Below, in pieces: positions 33,918 through 43,965 of a stretch of 64,000 nt of DNA (position 1 is its first letter; each line of letters begins with the position of its first letter). Below the pieces are notes generated by a model. It was not told the DNA's origin, did not search any database, and worked only from the letters and a program-made list of their open reading frames with translations. Location of the stretch: NCBI RefSeq assembly GCF_050947335.1, contig NC_134995.1:2766501-2830500 (forward strand), in the 5' to 3' direction. Both the position numbers and the translations under genes were made by a program. Origin of the DNA: Megachile rotundata. Lineage: Eukaryota; Arthropoda; Insecta; Hymenoptera; Megachilidae.

Positions 33918-34803
33918 TTTTCCAAAAAACCATAATTAGGTAAGGGCACAGAAAGGAAACCATAAATTGGCGATAAGGAGTTTTCGTGGTTTAGCGGATG
34001 TTGGCGCCGATGGTCCGGTTTGATAAGCAGGTCCCAAATCTTGGGACCGAGAGTGGTGTGACAAGGGCTGGAAAAGTTATGGGGTATGGAAAGTTATGGG
34101 GGTCCTTCTGGGAAACAGGGAAAACTGGGCGATAGGGATCTGAGGGTTACTCGACAATATGTAGAATATCCACTGTAATTCGAAAACTGTGTTGTATTCC
34201 GTAGGGATCAGGGTTATTATATTAAATAATCTTCGATTCCAAGCGGAATTTAGGCTAGTCTTTATTAATGCGTACAGTAAGACTGACTGATTTATTGTCG
34301 TACAGACGTACAAGAGTTCGCTTTGAATGACTGACTGACAATAACTCTAGTTTTAGAAAAATAAAGGAATATATATATATATTTTGAAGAGTGGTGGAGG
34401 GAGTTGGAATTTGTAAGGACGGGGTTCAAAAATGACGCATAGGACAAGGTTGAGGATGATGTAGGGCTGATTGTTGACAGTGTGAATCGCAGTTAAGGAT
34501 GAGGTCATCGGAGATATTGGATAGTTGGGTAGGATATCTATATTAGTTTAGGTTGGCATACAACAACTGTTCGGCCGCGAACCTTTGCTGAGACTAAGGA
34601 ATTTATTACAGGGATCAAGTGGTTCGTCGCGTAGACCGCCGTGAATAGCTTTATACCTCGAAACACAGGTCAACAAGGATCCTTTTGTCTATCAAGTCCT
34701 GTTGGGATCGGTTATAACATAAACATGTGTGTATTGTACATGAATGTATATATGAATACCCGACGATCTGCCCTAAACTGCCCAACGAAAGGCGATGAAT
34801 ATC
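33918..34803. other. Non-coding spacer
   Basis: No gene supported. The stretch from about 34057 (TGTGACAAGGGCTGG) has an LTR-like start, but I could not find a matching end or duplication. The 98-codon minus frame at 34651-34947 runs into copy A and has no motif. Confidence 0.3.
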
Positions 34804-36789
34804 TGTAACGTCCCTGGAACCTAAGTTCAGATAGTTACAAGCGCTAAAAGGTAAAGAGCGGCTTTTACCCCTAAACGACTCGATTTCGCAAGTAAAGATT
34901 GTGGGATTCGTGTGGAGTGCGGTTAAGGAGTGAAATCCACAGGTCAATATCTTTCAACAATTAGATTTATTCCATAAAAATGAAACCAACAAACAGTAAC
35001 AACAAAATAAAGAAAAGTATATAGATTATAAATGATTAATTAGAATAGAGAAACTAAATAGATCTTGATATAATGATAATAATAGAATTTGATAAATTAA
35101 ACAATATGTAATTGATAATTGTGAATTTAACGAAATGAAACTCGCTATTTAATATTTTATATTGGACCGTATCTGAATCGGGTCTCTGATAAAGCAAACT
35201 TCGCATTCGTAATATTAACTAAATTTGATATTCGATTTTTGTGTTCGACGCTATAATCTAAGAGCAATTCGGTATCTAGATTTATATAAATGAAATTTTA
35301 TAAAGTTAATAAGGTTATCGCTTTGTAATCCGCCGCGAGGAATTCAACCTAAGTGAAATTCTCTAAACGCACCTAAATACGCTTTCGCAAAAATTGGACA
35401 GATTAAACTACTATCTAACGCAGTGTAATCGATTACGGAAATGACGCTAAGTGAGAACAGTATTCTTTTATTAATTCAAATAACCAAAATTTATCTGAAT
35501 CTGAGGAACTACTCTTCGGAACAATTACTCCTATGATTTGACTCGACAACTAAATGGTTCATGACCCTTTTAGCCAAAACGAATACTGACATCCGAAACC
35601 AGATCGCTTAATTGGGGAGCTCTGCGTTAGCCAGCTACTAAAACGACCCAACGATACCAGAATCAGGTGAACAATATAAGTTCGACAGGGTAGCAAATCA
35701 ATTGACTCTAATTGTAAAATCGTAATTGCTGAACTGCCACCCAAAAGACACGGGTTTCAGAGACCAAGCCGTTCAAATGGGGAGCCTGCTATTCGCTGGC
35801 TACTAAACTACCCAGAGCGTGCTCTGAGAATCTGATGGCGCGTTAACAATTCGACCAAAAATCAAATATGAGTAGCTGAGAGCTATCGTTTCGATATCTT
35901 AGCCTTTCTTGGTGCTAAGTATAGCTCTCTCCCGAAGGAGTTTCAGATACGAGATCGTTTGAATGGGGAGTTCTGCTTTAGTCAGCTACTAAAACGACCC
36001 ACGACCAAGTATCCAAATGGCGTATACTCCCTTGACCAATCAAGAATCAAGATTCGTTGCGGCTCTTGACAGCGAAAATTGTTCTGAGTTCTTATTCTTA
36101 TCAGAGAGAGTTGTGACTAGCTCGACTTCGAAAACTGTTCTGATTTTAGACGGGTTTCGCTTGCCCTTTTATACTCGCAGGTTCGCCGAATTCCTGGAAT
36201 TTCTGTGACGTCAGAATATCTAAATTTTCATATAAATTCGTTATTATACATTAATTATAAAATTTAACGGTTTAATTATATTTTAAATATTGCTCTCTAA
36301 TTTCTGGCTAACAGTTCGGTGTTAAAAAATAGTATAACGGTGTTTTAGCGAAAAATACATTTTCTGTCCTTTTCTAATTAATTGTGTACGAATTCTATGA
36401 GAGCTGAATCTATTCCGATTTACAGCTTTTTAATTGAAGAAAATAATTGTGGTTCCGGCCATGAGTAGTTTAGTACTGGTTGATTTTACGTATATAATTT
36501 GATTTAGTTAATTAATTAATTTACTGTTTGATAATGCCGTAAATAGAAATAGTATCGCTATCCTTTTCTAGGATTAGCGCTGATCTCAAGGATTTCGGGC
36601 GAGTCTCGCGGCACGTAGGCACATCATAGCGTAACGGAAATTTCTTATACAAAACTATTTATTAGAAAAATAAAATAAAATAATACATCATCTTGTTCTA
36701 ATCGTTCTAACTTAATATTCAATTCCTTTTATGGAAGATATTACCTACTCTAAATCAATATCGTAAGATAATTAATATAAACGATAATA

Positions 36790-38881
36790 CACTGCTGGCC
36801 AAAATTAACGCACCACTTTCTTTAGCCGTTTCTTTCTTTACGTTCTGTTGGAGGTAGGACTTTGAAATTTTGAGGATAGTTGGGCACATGGGTTATCTCA
36901 ATGCTTCAGGAGTGCCATTGTCGCCTGCCACCCACTTGCGGTATCGGCGACCCCTTGAATGCTAGAGGGTCGGAAAACCGAAAAAAAAGGCTCTAAATTC
37001 GACAGAAAAAAAGAAAAAATCCGAAATTTTTTTACAGAATGAGGTTCTTTAGGTTGCGGCCTTTCCGAAAATGCCCGGCTCAATCGCCTGCGACACCCCC
37101 AACCCCCTCCCTAATTTTCCGCCCCTCCCAAAGGGGCGGTTTTTTCGATTTTGCTCAAACTTTTACCGAAGCTTCCTCTCGACCCCAGTTATACCTGGTA
37201 AAAGTTTGGTCGCGTTTGCACCAACCCCTTTGTCGCTACACGCTGTCAAAAAACCACCCCTTGCTGTTTTTTCATTTTTTTCACAGTTAAAAGTCAATTT
37301 TGGACCTGCAGTTCACGGAAAAACTTGTTTCAGTGCCAACGGTATCGTTCCTGTTGATGGTTTGGGCCGGGTGTGAAACCAACCCCCGCTGAGGGGGTTC
37401 CTACTTCCAACCCTCTCAATCCAGCCCCGGGGGTGGGCGGGTAAATTGGGTGCATGCGATCGATTGAGGGATCATTGGAGCATTTCTGTACAAATTTTCA
37501 AATCGATTACTCGAACCGTTCTCGCGCGATATGCAAAAAAGTGAAAATTTTGAGATTTTCAACCCCAAGTTCACCTAGCAGCCACGACTTATTGGAGGCA
37601 GTTGGCATCCCGCGGATTGGCCTCTCACGAAGTTTGAACCCTCCTCTCTTCGATCTCGGAAGGTGCAATCGCTCACATGATCCGCACAGCCTCCAGCGAT
37701 GCCGCGAAGGTACCCTGTCTAAGAAGAAACCAACAAAACTGCTGGAAATGTGAACCAAATGAGTTTGAAAAATTGTCTGTTATGTGTTGGCGTGTGGAAT
37801 GCTGTGATTTTTCGTTGAGTTTTTTTGAGCGGCTGGTAATTCTATCGTTCCGAGCGTTTCTGGTTGACATTCCCGCCACTCGGAGACGTGCCCGAGGATT
37901 TGCTTTCTACCCGGGCGCGCTGCCGGCGCTCGCCTCGGCCGACACGACGGTGACAGGGTACCTTCGCGGCATCGCTGGAGGCGGTGCGGATCATGTGAGC
38001 GATTGCACCTTCTGAGATCGAAGAGAGGAGGGTTCAAACTTCGTGAGAGGCCCATCCGCGGGATGCCAACTGCCTCCAATAAGTCGTGGCTGCTAGGTGA
38101 ACTTGGGGTTGAAAATCTCAAAATTTCCACTTTTTTGCATATCGCGCGAGAACGGTTCGAGTAATCGACTTGAAAATTTGTACAGAAATGCTCCAATGAT
38201 CCCTCAATCGATCGCATGCACCCAATTTACCCGCCCATCCCCGGGGGTGGATTGAGAGGGTTGGAAGTAGGAACCCCCTCAGTGGGGGTTGGTTTCACAC
38301 CAGGCCCAAACCATCAACAGGAACGATACCGTTGGCACGGAAACAAGTTTTTCCGTGAACTGCAGGTCCAAAATTGACTTTTAACTGTGAAAAAAATGAA
38401 AAAACAGCAAGGGGTGGTTTTTTGACAGCGTGTAGCGACAAAGGGGTTGGTGCAAACGCGACCAAACTTTTACCAGGTATAACTGGGGTCGAGAGGAAGC
38501 TTCGGTAAAAGTTTGAGCAAAATCGAAAAAACCGCCCCTTTGGGAGGGGCGGAAAATTAGGGAGGGGATTGGGGGTGTCGCAGGCGGTTGAGCCGGGCAT
38601 TTTCGGAATGGCCGCAACCTAAAGAACCTCATTCTGTAAAAAAATTTCGGATTTTTTCTTTTTTTCTGTCGAATTTAGAGCCTTTTTTTTCGGTTTTCCG
38701 ACCCTCTAGCATTCAAGGGGTCGCCGATACCGCAAGGGGGTGGCAGGCGACAATGGCACTCCTGGAGCATTGAGATAACCCATGTGCCCAACTATCCTCA
38801 AAATTTCAAAGTCCTACCTCCAACAGAACGTAAAGAAAGAAACGGCTAAAGAAAGTGGTGCGTTAATTTTGGCCAGCAGTG
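36790..38881. mobile_element. Foldback element with 930 bp inverted arms (2092 bp)
   Basis: The arms 36790-37719 and 37952-38881 are reverse complements with only a few mismatches, separated by a 232-base unique loop. The ends read CACTGCTGGCCAAAATTAAC. TA flanks both sides (36788-36789 and 38882-38883), as in Tc1/mariner elements. Mirror-image open frames of 101 and 83 codons in each arm (for example 37071-37376 and 38295-38600) lack transposase motifs and appear to be by-products of the duplication. Scattered arm mismatches and the unique loop argue against an assembly palindrome. Confidence 0.9.
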
Positions 38882-38893
38882 TATATATATATA

Positions 38894-39288
38894 TGTTAGA
38901 AACTTTGTCAAACAGAGATGCGTTCCCAATTAAGGTGCTGGGGTAAGTGCCGAGAGGTCAAACTCAGTCCTCTTACCAAAGGCATCCCTGCCTCCCCACT
39001 ACGTGGCCAGATCCTCCAGGAACAACGTCCCTATTCGACTTAGCATTGCAATAACAAACTATCTGTCCTTTTCTACAATCTCAGAAGCTAACAAAGCAAG
39101 CAATCCTACGACATCTGATGACCATACGACTCCAAGTCAATAGCCATCATCTATCGCCACACTTAGACTCTCATAAACGACCTTTCGCTTAGACCTCACG
39201 CAGGCTATCCCTATCATAAATCGTTCGAAGGCAAAATAGCACAGGCTAATTGCCCCCAACGACCCTCAAAAATACGTTGGCGCTAACA
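38894..39288 (-). repeat. 3' LTR of the young retrotransposon
   Basis: A 395 bp copy. By eye it is the same base for base as the LTR at 42431-42825, which implies a recent insertion because both LTRs are made from one template. It ends CGCTAACA on plus. Confidence 0.9.
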
Positions 39289-39447
39289 CGGCCAACCTGA
39301 CATGCTTCACGCTCTCGAGAAGCATCCACACAAGAAATCCCAACACAATACAGCAATAACAATCATAGATTATCAAATCTCTCAACATCAGCGTCTCCAG
39401 GTCACATAGCCTTTGGCTCCGCACCTCTCACGTGCCTTGCCCTTGCT

Positions 39448-39771
39448 ATGACCAAACGCATCCATACCAAAGTGTTTACCCAGCGTCGTAACCTACACAG
39501 CTCCGCACTTTTAATTGTACCCTGCTGCAGTTACCGCCCACTTTATCAACATAAGATGACCAAACGCATCCACACTAAAGTGTTTACCCAGCGTCGTAAC
39601 CTACACAGCTCCGCACTTTTAATTGTACCCTGCTGCAGTTACCGCCCACTTTATCAACATAAGATGACCAAACGCATCCACACCAAAGTGTTTACCCAGC
39701 GTCGTAACCTACACAGCTCCGCACTTTTAATTGTACCCTGCTGCAGTTACCGCCCACTTTATCAACATAAC
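39448..39771. repeat. Tandem repeat, three 108 bp units
   Basis: Units start at 39448, 39556 and 39664, each beginning ATGACCAAACGCATCCA and ending TTATCAACATAA, nearly identical. 108 is a multiple of three, so an open frame of 137 codons runs through on plus, opposite to the element's coding strand. This suggests a length-driven artefact rather than a gene. It lies between the pol remnant and the 3' LTR of the retrotransposon. Confidence 0.92.
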
Positions 39772-40002
39772 GTCCTCTATTCCGCGCAATTCGTGTACCT
39801 TTCAAACGTCGTCTTTCGCAAGGCAACATACCAAATCCGTGGCCTTAATGTCACTCAATGATAGAGGTTCCTTCGAATACATAACGTTTCTCTATTCCGT
39901 ACACGACATTGTCGCCTTTCATACGTTATTTCCACGATGACTACACCCACAAGTGCGTCACCTCCAGATGACACTCACAGTATCATCCAGCAGCCACGGT
40001 AT

Positions 40003-40299
40003 TCACAAACAGGCGAATACCGCACAAACAAACGATACCATCCACAAGATGCGTATCCCACAGTCAACTTTTGCTAGCAGACACAACGTGTCCCCATAGC
40101 CCCATTCTTTGCTAATGGTCCCAACTCGTCCCAATAGCCATTCATACAATAATCTTTTGTTCTCGTCATTTTCCACTCCATAATGTTCTACACAAATAGA
40201 ACAAGGAACACAAACTTTACAACAGTTACTCATATCGCTAACACGGCTCATCCGCGCTTTCTTCTTCGCTAACATCACCATTACATCCTGACCATTCAC
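40003..40299 (-). CDS. Unrecognised 98-codon frame in the retrotransposon 3' region
   Basis: An open frame on the element's coding strand with a Cys-rich stretch (NCCKVCVPCSICVEH) in the middle and a hydrophobic C-terminus. I recognise no family. It could be a remnant of integrase C-terminal or accessory sequence. Confidence 0.2.
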   Translation of the reverse strand: MNGQDVMVMLAKKKARMSRVSDMSNCCKVCVPCSICVEHYGVENDENKRLLYEWLLGRVGTISKEWGYGDTLCLLAKVDCGIRILWMVSFVCAVFACL

Positions 40300-40384
40300 C
40301 CTTCCAAAGATGCAGTTAGTCTTTGAGATTGTAGATTGCCGCTTTCACCCGCAATCAAATAACGGTAATTCATTAAACGGTTCA

Positions 40385-40935
40385 TTAAATCAAATAACGA
40401 TTAATTAAAACCTCCGAAATCATACAATATCTATTAGACTTTACATCTGTTTTTTGCCCTTCTAAAATCTTAGGGTCCTGAACTTCTATTCTGAACTGCT
40501 TTTCTGAATTTCTATTCAATCTTTCCAAAACTATTGCCCTACCCTCATTTAAATTAATTTCCTTATTAGTGTCTAACAACAACAATTCAACAGAGGTTGT
40601 CGCACCGGCGCTCCTCCCTACTCCGAATAATAAGCAACACGGTGAAAAACCCTTAGATTTTTGTACCGTCGTATCGAGTGTTAACATTATTTTCGCTAAC
40701 TTGCTCGGCCAATCCTTACTTTCCCTCAATTCCATAGTAAGTAAATTAATAACAGCAACAATATATCTTCCCGCATGTTCGTTTACCATAGAGCTCCTGT
40801 GACAATGTAGTGCAACTCTACACCCAGACTTCTAATAAATTAGTCTAACATTTTGAAAGAAAAATTTGTACCCCAATCTAAAATAACCGTACATGGTTCA
40901 CCAAACAATACCAACCGGCTTCCTTACGGAACAAA
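40385..40935 (-). pseudogene. Integrase relic of the young LTR retrotransposon
   Basis: Around 40870-40930, across frames, is FGEPCTVILDWGTNFS, matching the integrase segment with the second catalytic Asp. The open frame 40385-40789 continues with DWPSKLAKIMLTLDTTVQKS and GFSPCCLLFG, the end of the integrase core. Stops and frameshifts separate the pieces, and the region of the catalytic Glu is not recognisable. The decay contrasts with the identical LTRs, so the element must have moved in this defective state. Confidence 0.7.
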
Positions 40936-41163
40936 ACATCCATAAACTACTCGACCGGTGTCCCTAAGCATTTTACGGCACAATACTCCGTCCCTTACTT
41001 TAAAATCAAAAGTAATAGTTTCCTATGTTTCTATTCATTTAATAATATCCCTCGTGTTCTACAAATTTTTTTTACACATACTCCAGTTTAAACAAATAAT
41101 TTCGAAGGAATAGGCGCCAACGAGCTATCCATAATATTTACAGCTCTTACCTTATCGCCCGAA

Positions 41164-41409
41164 TCAATCATATATTTCATACCGTCTCAGCAATTCCTCA
41201 AGAGGTCCACATACATTGCCTTCGTTACCATTAACGTTAAGTATGTTACACCGTCCTCCAGGTAGTTCATCGCTGTCCTTGGAAAACCCTGGATTTCGTT
41301 GCAGCTTCGCTCCCTCGCACGTGGTCACCATCTGATGATCGGCATGCGTCAAACGCAACAATTGCGTTTCTTCCAACGATGACACGAATCCATCATGTAG
41401 AATAAACAA
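41164..41409 (-). pseudogene. Uncertain pol-region remnant
   Basis: A frame between gag and the integrase scrap ending with GPLEELLRRYEIYD, which is reminiscent of the linker before reverse transcriptase in LTR elements. No protease Asp-Ser/Thr-Gly motif and no RT motif is seen. It probably marks the border of the large pol deletion. Confidence 0.3.
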
Positions 41410-41472
41410 AGTTCAGCTTCACAGCTACACCATACACTTTTTTAAATAATTGTCTTTTTAATGTTTGCGACT

Positions 41473-42381
41473 TTAAACATTTTGTTTTGTTCGCCGTTTG
41501 ACCCAACATTGTGATTCCTCATGTCCCTTTTTTAGACAAAAATCACAACTAATTGGCTTCTTTGCAGGCTGGTTGTCTGCTGGTTGTTCCGGCTTGTCAA
41601 ACGTTGTTTTACGCTTCTTTGGGCATTCTCTCTCAAAATGCCCTACTTCGTCGCACCTAAAGCACCGTTTCCATGGAATATCTCGTGGTCGGCCTGATAT
41701 TACACGATCGCTTGACCGTCTCTTGTAATCGCGCACTTGTTCCCCGCGCTCCTGAACTCGGTCACGACCGGGCTCGCATTCAGCGTCCTTTTTCGGCACT
41801 TTCACAAAATGTCCTATGCCACTAAGTGAATCAGCCGTAGTAGTATACCGGGCATTCATCAAAGATTGTCGCACACTTGCGTCCATAACATTCCCGATCA
41901 CCAAACTTATTAATTCGCATGGCTTAAAAGCTATTTGCGTTTGTCCGTAATATTTTAATTTATTACGCGCATACTCGGTGTACGTGGCAGCCGAATCGCT
42001 TGTATAAGTCACTGCGCGGGTTAACCGTTCACACAAGCGGTCTTCCGTCACGAACACAGAACAAAGGTCCTCGCGAAATTTTTGCCAAGTTCGCGGATTA
42101 CCTTCCCACTCACGGTACCACTTTTTTGCTTGACCAGCCAAAGCATGGGTGGCAAGACTTAATCGCTGAGCAGCCGGAAGTTTTTCTGTAATCGTTTCCA
42201 CCAGATTACACCACTTTGTAGCGTCCTCGCCAATATCCGAACCACTAAATTCCGGCACTGCTTCTACTAAAGACTCCGGTTTCACAGACGCAGTAGACGA
42301 AGTACTCGCGACCGTTTCTATAAACCGGCGGAATAAATCTTCGATGGAAGACGCGGAAGTTTTATTAGACTCGTCAGCCAT
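41473..42381 (-). CDS. gag polyprotein of the young LTR retrotransposon
   Basis: A 302-residue intact frame starting 49 bases inside the 5' LTR. An acidic, Ser/Thr-rich N-terminus leads to a retrotransposon gag (capsid-like) region with WCNLVETITEKLPAAQRL and AKKWYREWEGNPRTWQKFRE at about residues 57-110. Two CCHC zinc knuckles follow near the C-terminus: CFRCDEVGHFEREC and CDFCLKKGHEESQC. Gag forms the cytoplasmic particle that packages element RNA. The frame is open with no stop, unlike pol. Either selection or frequent mobilisation by complementing copies could keep it intact, or it is simply young. Confidence 0.88.
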   Translation of the reverse strand: MADESNKTSASSIEDLFRRFIETVASTSSTASVKPESLVEAVPEFSGSDIGEDATKWCNLVETITEKLPAAQRLSLATHALAGQAKKWYREWEGNPRTWQKFREDLCSVFVTEDRLCERLTRAVTYTSDSAATYTEYARNKLKYYGQTQIAFKPCELISLVIGNVMDASVRQSLMNARYTTTADSLSGIGHFVKVPKKDAECEPGRDRVQERGEQVRDYKRRSSDRVISGRPRDIPWKRCFRCDEVGHFERECPKKRKTTFDKPEQPADNQPAKKPISCDFCLKKGHEESQCWVKRRTKQNV

Positions 42382-42430
42382 CGTGAACGTGGACTTAGCA
42401 AAAATTCTGCTATCCGAATCCCACTTCTGA

Positions 42431-42825
42431 TGTTAGAAACTTTGTCAAACAGAGATGCGTTCCCAATTAAGGTGCTGGGGTAAGTGCCGAGAGGTCAAAC
42501 TCAGTCCTCTTACCAAAGGCATCCCTGCCTCCCCACTACGTGGCCAGATCCTCCAGGAACAACGTCCCTATTCGACTTAGCATTGCAATAACAAACTATC
42601 TGTCCTTTTCTACAATCTCAGAAGCTAACAAAGCAAGCAATCCTACGACATCTGATGACCATACGACTCCAAGTCAATAGCCATCATCTATCGCCACACT
42701 TAGACTCTCATAAACGACCTTTCGCTTAGACCTCACGCAGGCTATCCCTATCATAAATCGTTCGAAGGCAAAATAGCACAGGCTAATTGCCCCCAACGAC
42801 CCTCAAAAATACGTTGGCGCTAACA
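42431..42825 (-). repeat. 5' LTR of the young retrotransposon
   Basis: A 395 bp copy, TGTTAG...CTAACA, apparently identical to the one at 38894-39288. On minus it precedes the gag leader and the possible primer-binding site. Confidence 0.9.
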
Positions 42826-43000
42826 TATATATATATATACTGATTACCGACTGTCGAATTTGGTAGATCGATAATCGATACGTGACATACTGTCGGTAAT
42901 TTGGCAACTACTGTCGATAATTGATTATTCTAGTCGGTGGGTACGAGATTGTCGTGATGTTGGCGATAGGAAAAAAAAACGTTTCCCCAGGGACGTTACA

Positions 43001-43735
43001 CATCTTCGACGGTAAATTTAGACAATCTTTTTCTCTAGAAAACGGCGGAAACCGTTTTTTCCTTTTAGAAATGGAAGGGGACGACGGTTTTCTTGGATGC
43101 CTACGAAGCGACCGTTCAACGAGCAAAACGGAGCTGTTTAATTGTTTTATGATTATTTGAGTCAATGCAACGATCCGAACGGTCGAAAACGTTGTGCAGA
43201 ACTTTCGCTTGTACTAAGCTCGAATTACTCGGAGTCACGATCGGCAGTTTAGGGTAGAACGTTCGAAGCGATACGGTGAACAGAAAAAAATCACAGTAGT
43301 TATTTTCGGATAATCCTTCACGCGTCTTCGCTTGTTTATACAGCGTTATTATGTTAGGAAATTAGTGAAAAGTGACACTCAAAATATTACAGTGAAGAAT
43401 GATTATAAAAAATGATAGTGAAGTGAAGCGGATGCGATATCAGCTATTGTGGGTCGCGCATTATTTTTACAAATAGTTACAATCAAGTGAAGGACCTAGT
43501 TACGAGGATCCATTTTCAATCAAGCGGGATTATTTTTAAACAATTGGTGAGTCTTATTTTAATAATTTATAAGTTTTATGTAATTTTAAAATTACAGAAA
43601 TTTCGATTGTTCGATTTCTGTTAATTACACATAACTAATTCTGTTCCTTACTGATGACAAACGAATAAGTGAATAATATTTGTAACTGTTCTGTTCATTT
43701 CTTAACTCAGATTTGACATAAGGGTTTCTTGGTAA
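43001..43735 (+). repeat. Leader-like repeat with splice donor, copy 2
   Basis: Non-coding. GGGATTATTTTTAAACAATT followed by GGTGAGT (near 43550) is shared with the copy near 27262, and the upstream AGTGAAG-rich text is also partly shared. It lies directly before a CCAAT-containing unit (43740-43965), so the two may be parts of one composite repeat. Confidence 0.45.
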
Positions 43736-43739
43736 ACAT

Positions 43740-43965
43740 TTACACTGTCCCGGCACATATGCACTTGATCACGATTGCGCTCAGCTGCAAGGCTCGGAGC
43801 TATCGCTCTCACTCTTGAGCGCGCGTAACCCCCGAGTTCTGATTGGTCTGCGTTTTTCTTTAATAATTCAAAAACGATGGAGCAAATCCAATTTTTGCAA
43901 GGGGATTCTTATTCAGAGTTACGTTAGCCGTCCCCCATGTCAGGGACCTACAGTAATTATGAGAC
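43740..43965 (+). repeat. CCAAT-containing interspersed repeat, copy 2
   Basis: It shares GATCACGAT-like text, GGAGCTATCGCTCTCACTC, GCGCGCG and CTGATTGGTCTG (43839-43850) with the copies at 655 and 54885. Its end lacks the ACACCCTGTATA box. Confidence 0.55.

Larger units (their letters stand above)
38894..42825 (-). mobile_element. Young, pol-defective LTR retrotransposon (3932 bp)
   Basis: Two 395 bp direct LTRs (38894-39288 and 42431-42825) that look identical by eye flank an internal region read on minus: gag (41473-42381), an uncertain middle and an integrase scrap. LTR ends are TGTTAG and CTAACA. It inserted in a (TA)n run, so the duplication cannot be delimited. Next to the 5' LTR on minus, TCAGAAGTGGGATTCG (42415-42430) resembles the complement of a tRNA-Leu 3' part and may be the primer-binding site. 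No reverse transcriptase is recognisable, so mobility would depend on enzymes from another copy. Confidence 0.88.
34804..43000 (-). mobile_element. Long LTR-family repeat, copy A, with nested foldback and LTR retrotransposon
   Basis: On plus it starts TGTAACGTCCCTGGAACC and ends CCCCAGGGACGTTACA; the host repeat alone is about 2.2 kb. The flanks TATC and CATC agree in three of four bases, consistent with a slightly mutated 4 bp duplication around a solo LTR. The piece at 35051-35080 preserves the undisturbed sequence into which the I-clade LINE inserted in copy B. A foldback element (36790-38881) and an LTR retrotransposon (38894-42825) are inserted close together in its (TA)n stretch. Confidence 0.78.

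Noticed and set aside
34057..34800. Solo LTR starting TGTGACAAGGG
   Set aside because: No matching terminus or target duplication could be found.
37071..37376. 101-codon frame, mirrored at 38295-38600, and similar mirrored frames in the foldback arms
   Set aside because: They exist twice only because the arms are inverted copies. Composition is Pro/Phe-rich, with no transposase motif and no start context.
36790..38881. Assembly palindrome artefact
   Set aside because: The arms differ at several bases, the loop is unique, and the TA flanks fit a transposition event.
39448..39771. Possible CRISPR-like array from regularly spaced repeats
   Set aside because: Units are contiguous 108-base tandems without unique spacers, in a eukaryotic retrotransposon.
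39448..39861. 137-codon repetitive frame on plus as a repeat protein gene
   Set aside because: It is opposite to the element's coding strand and produced by a 108-base unit that happens to be a multiple of three.
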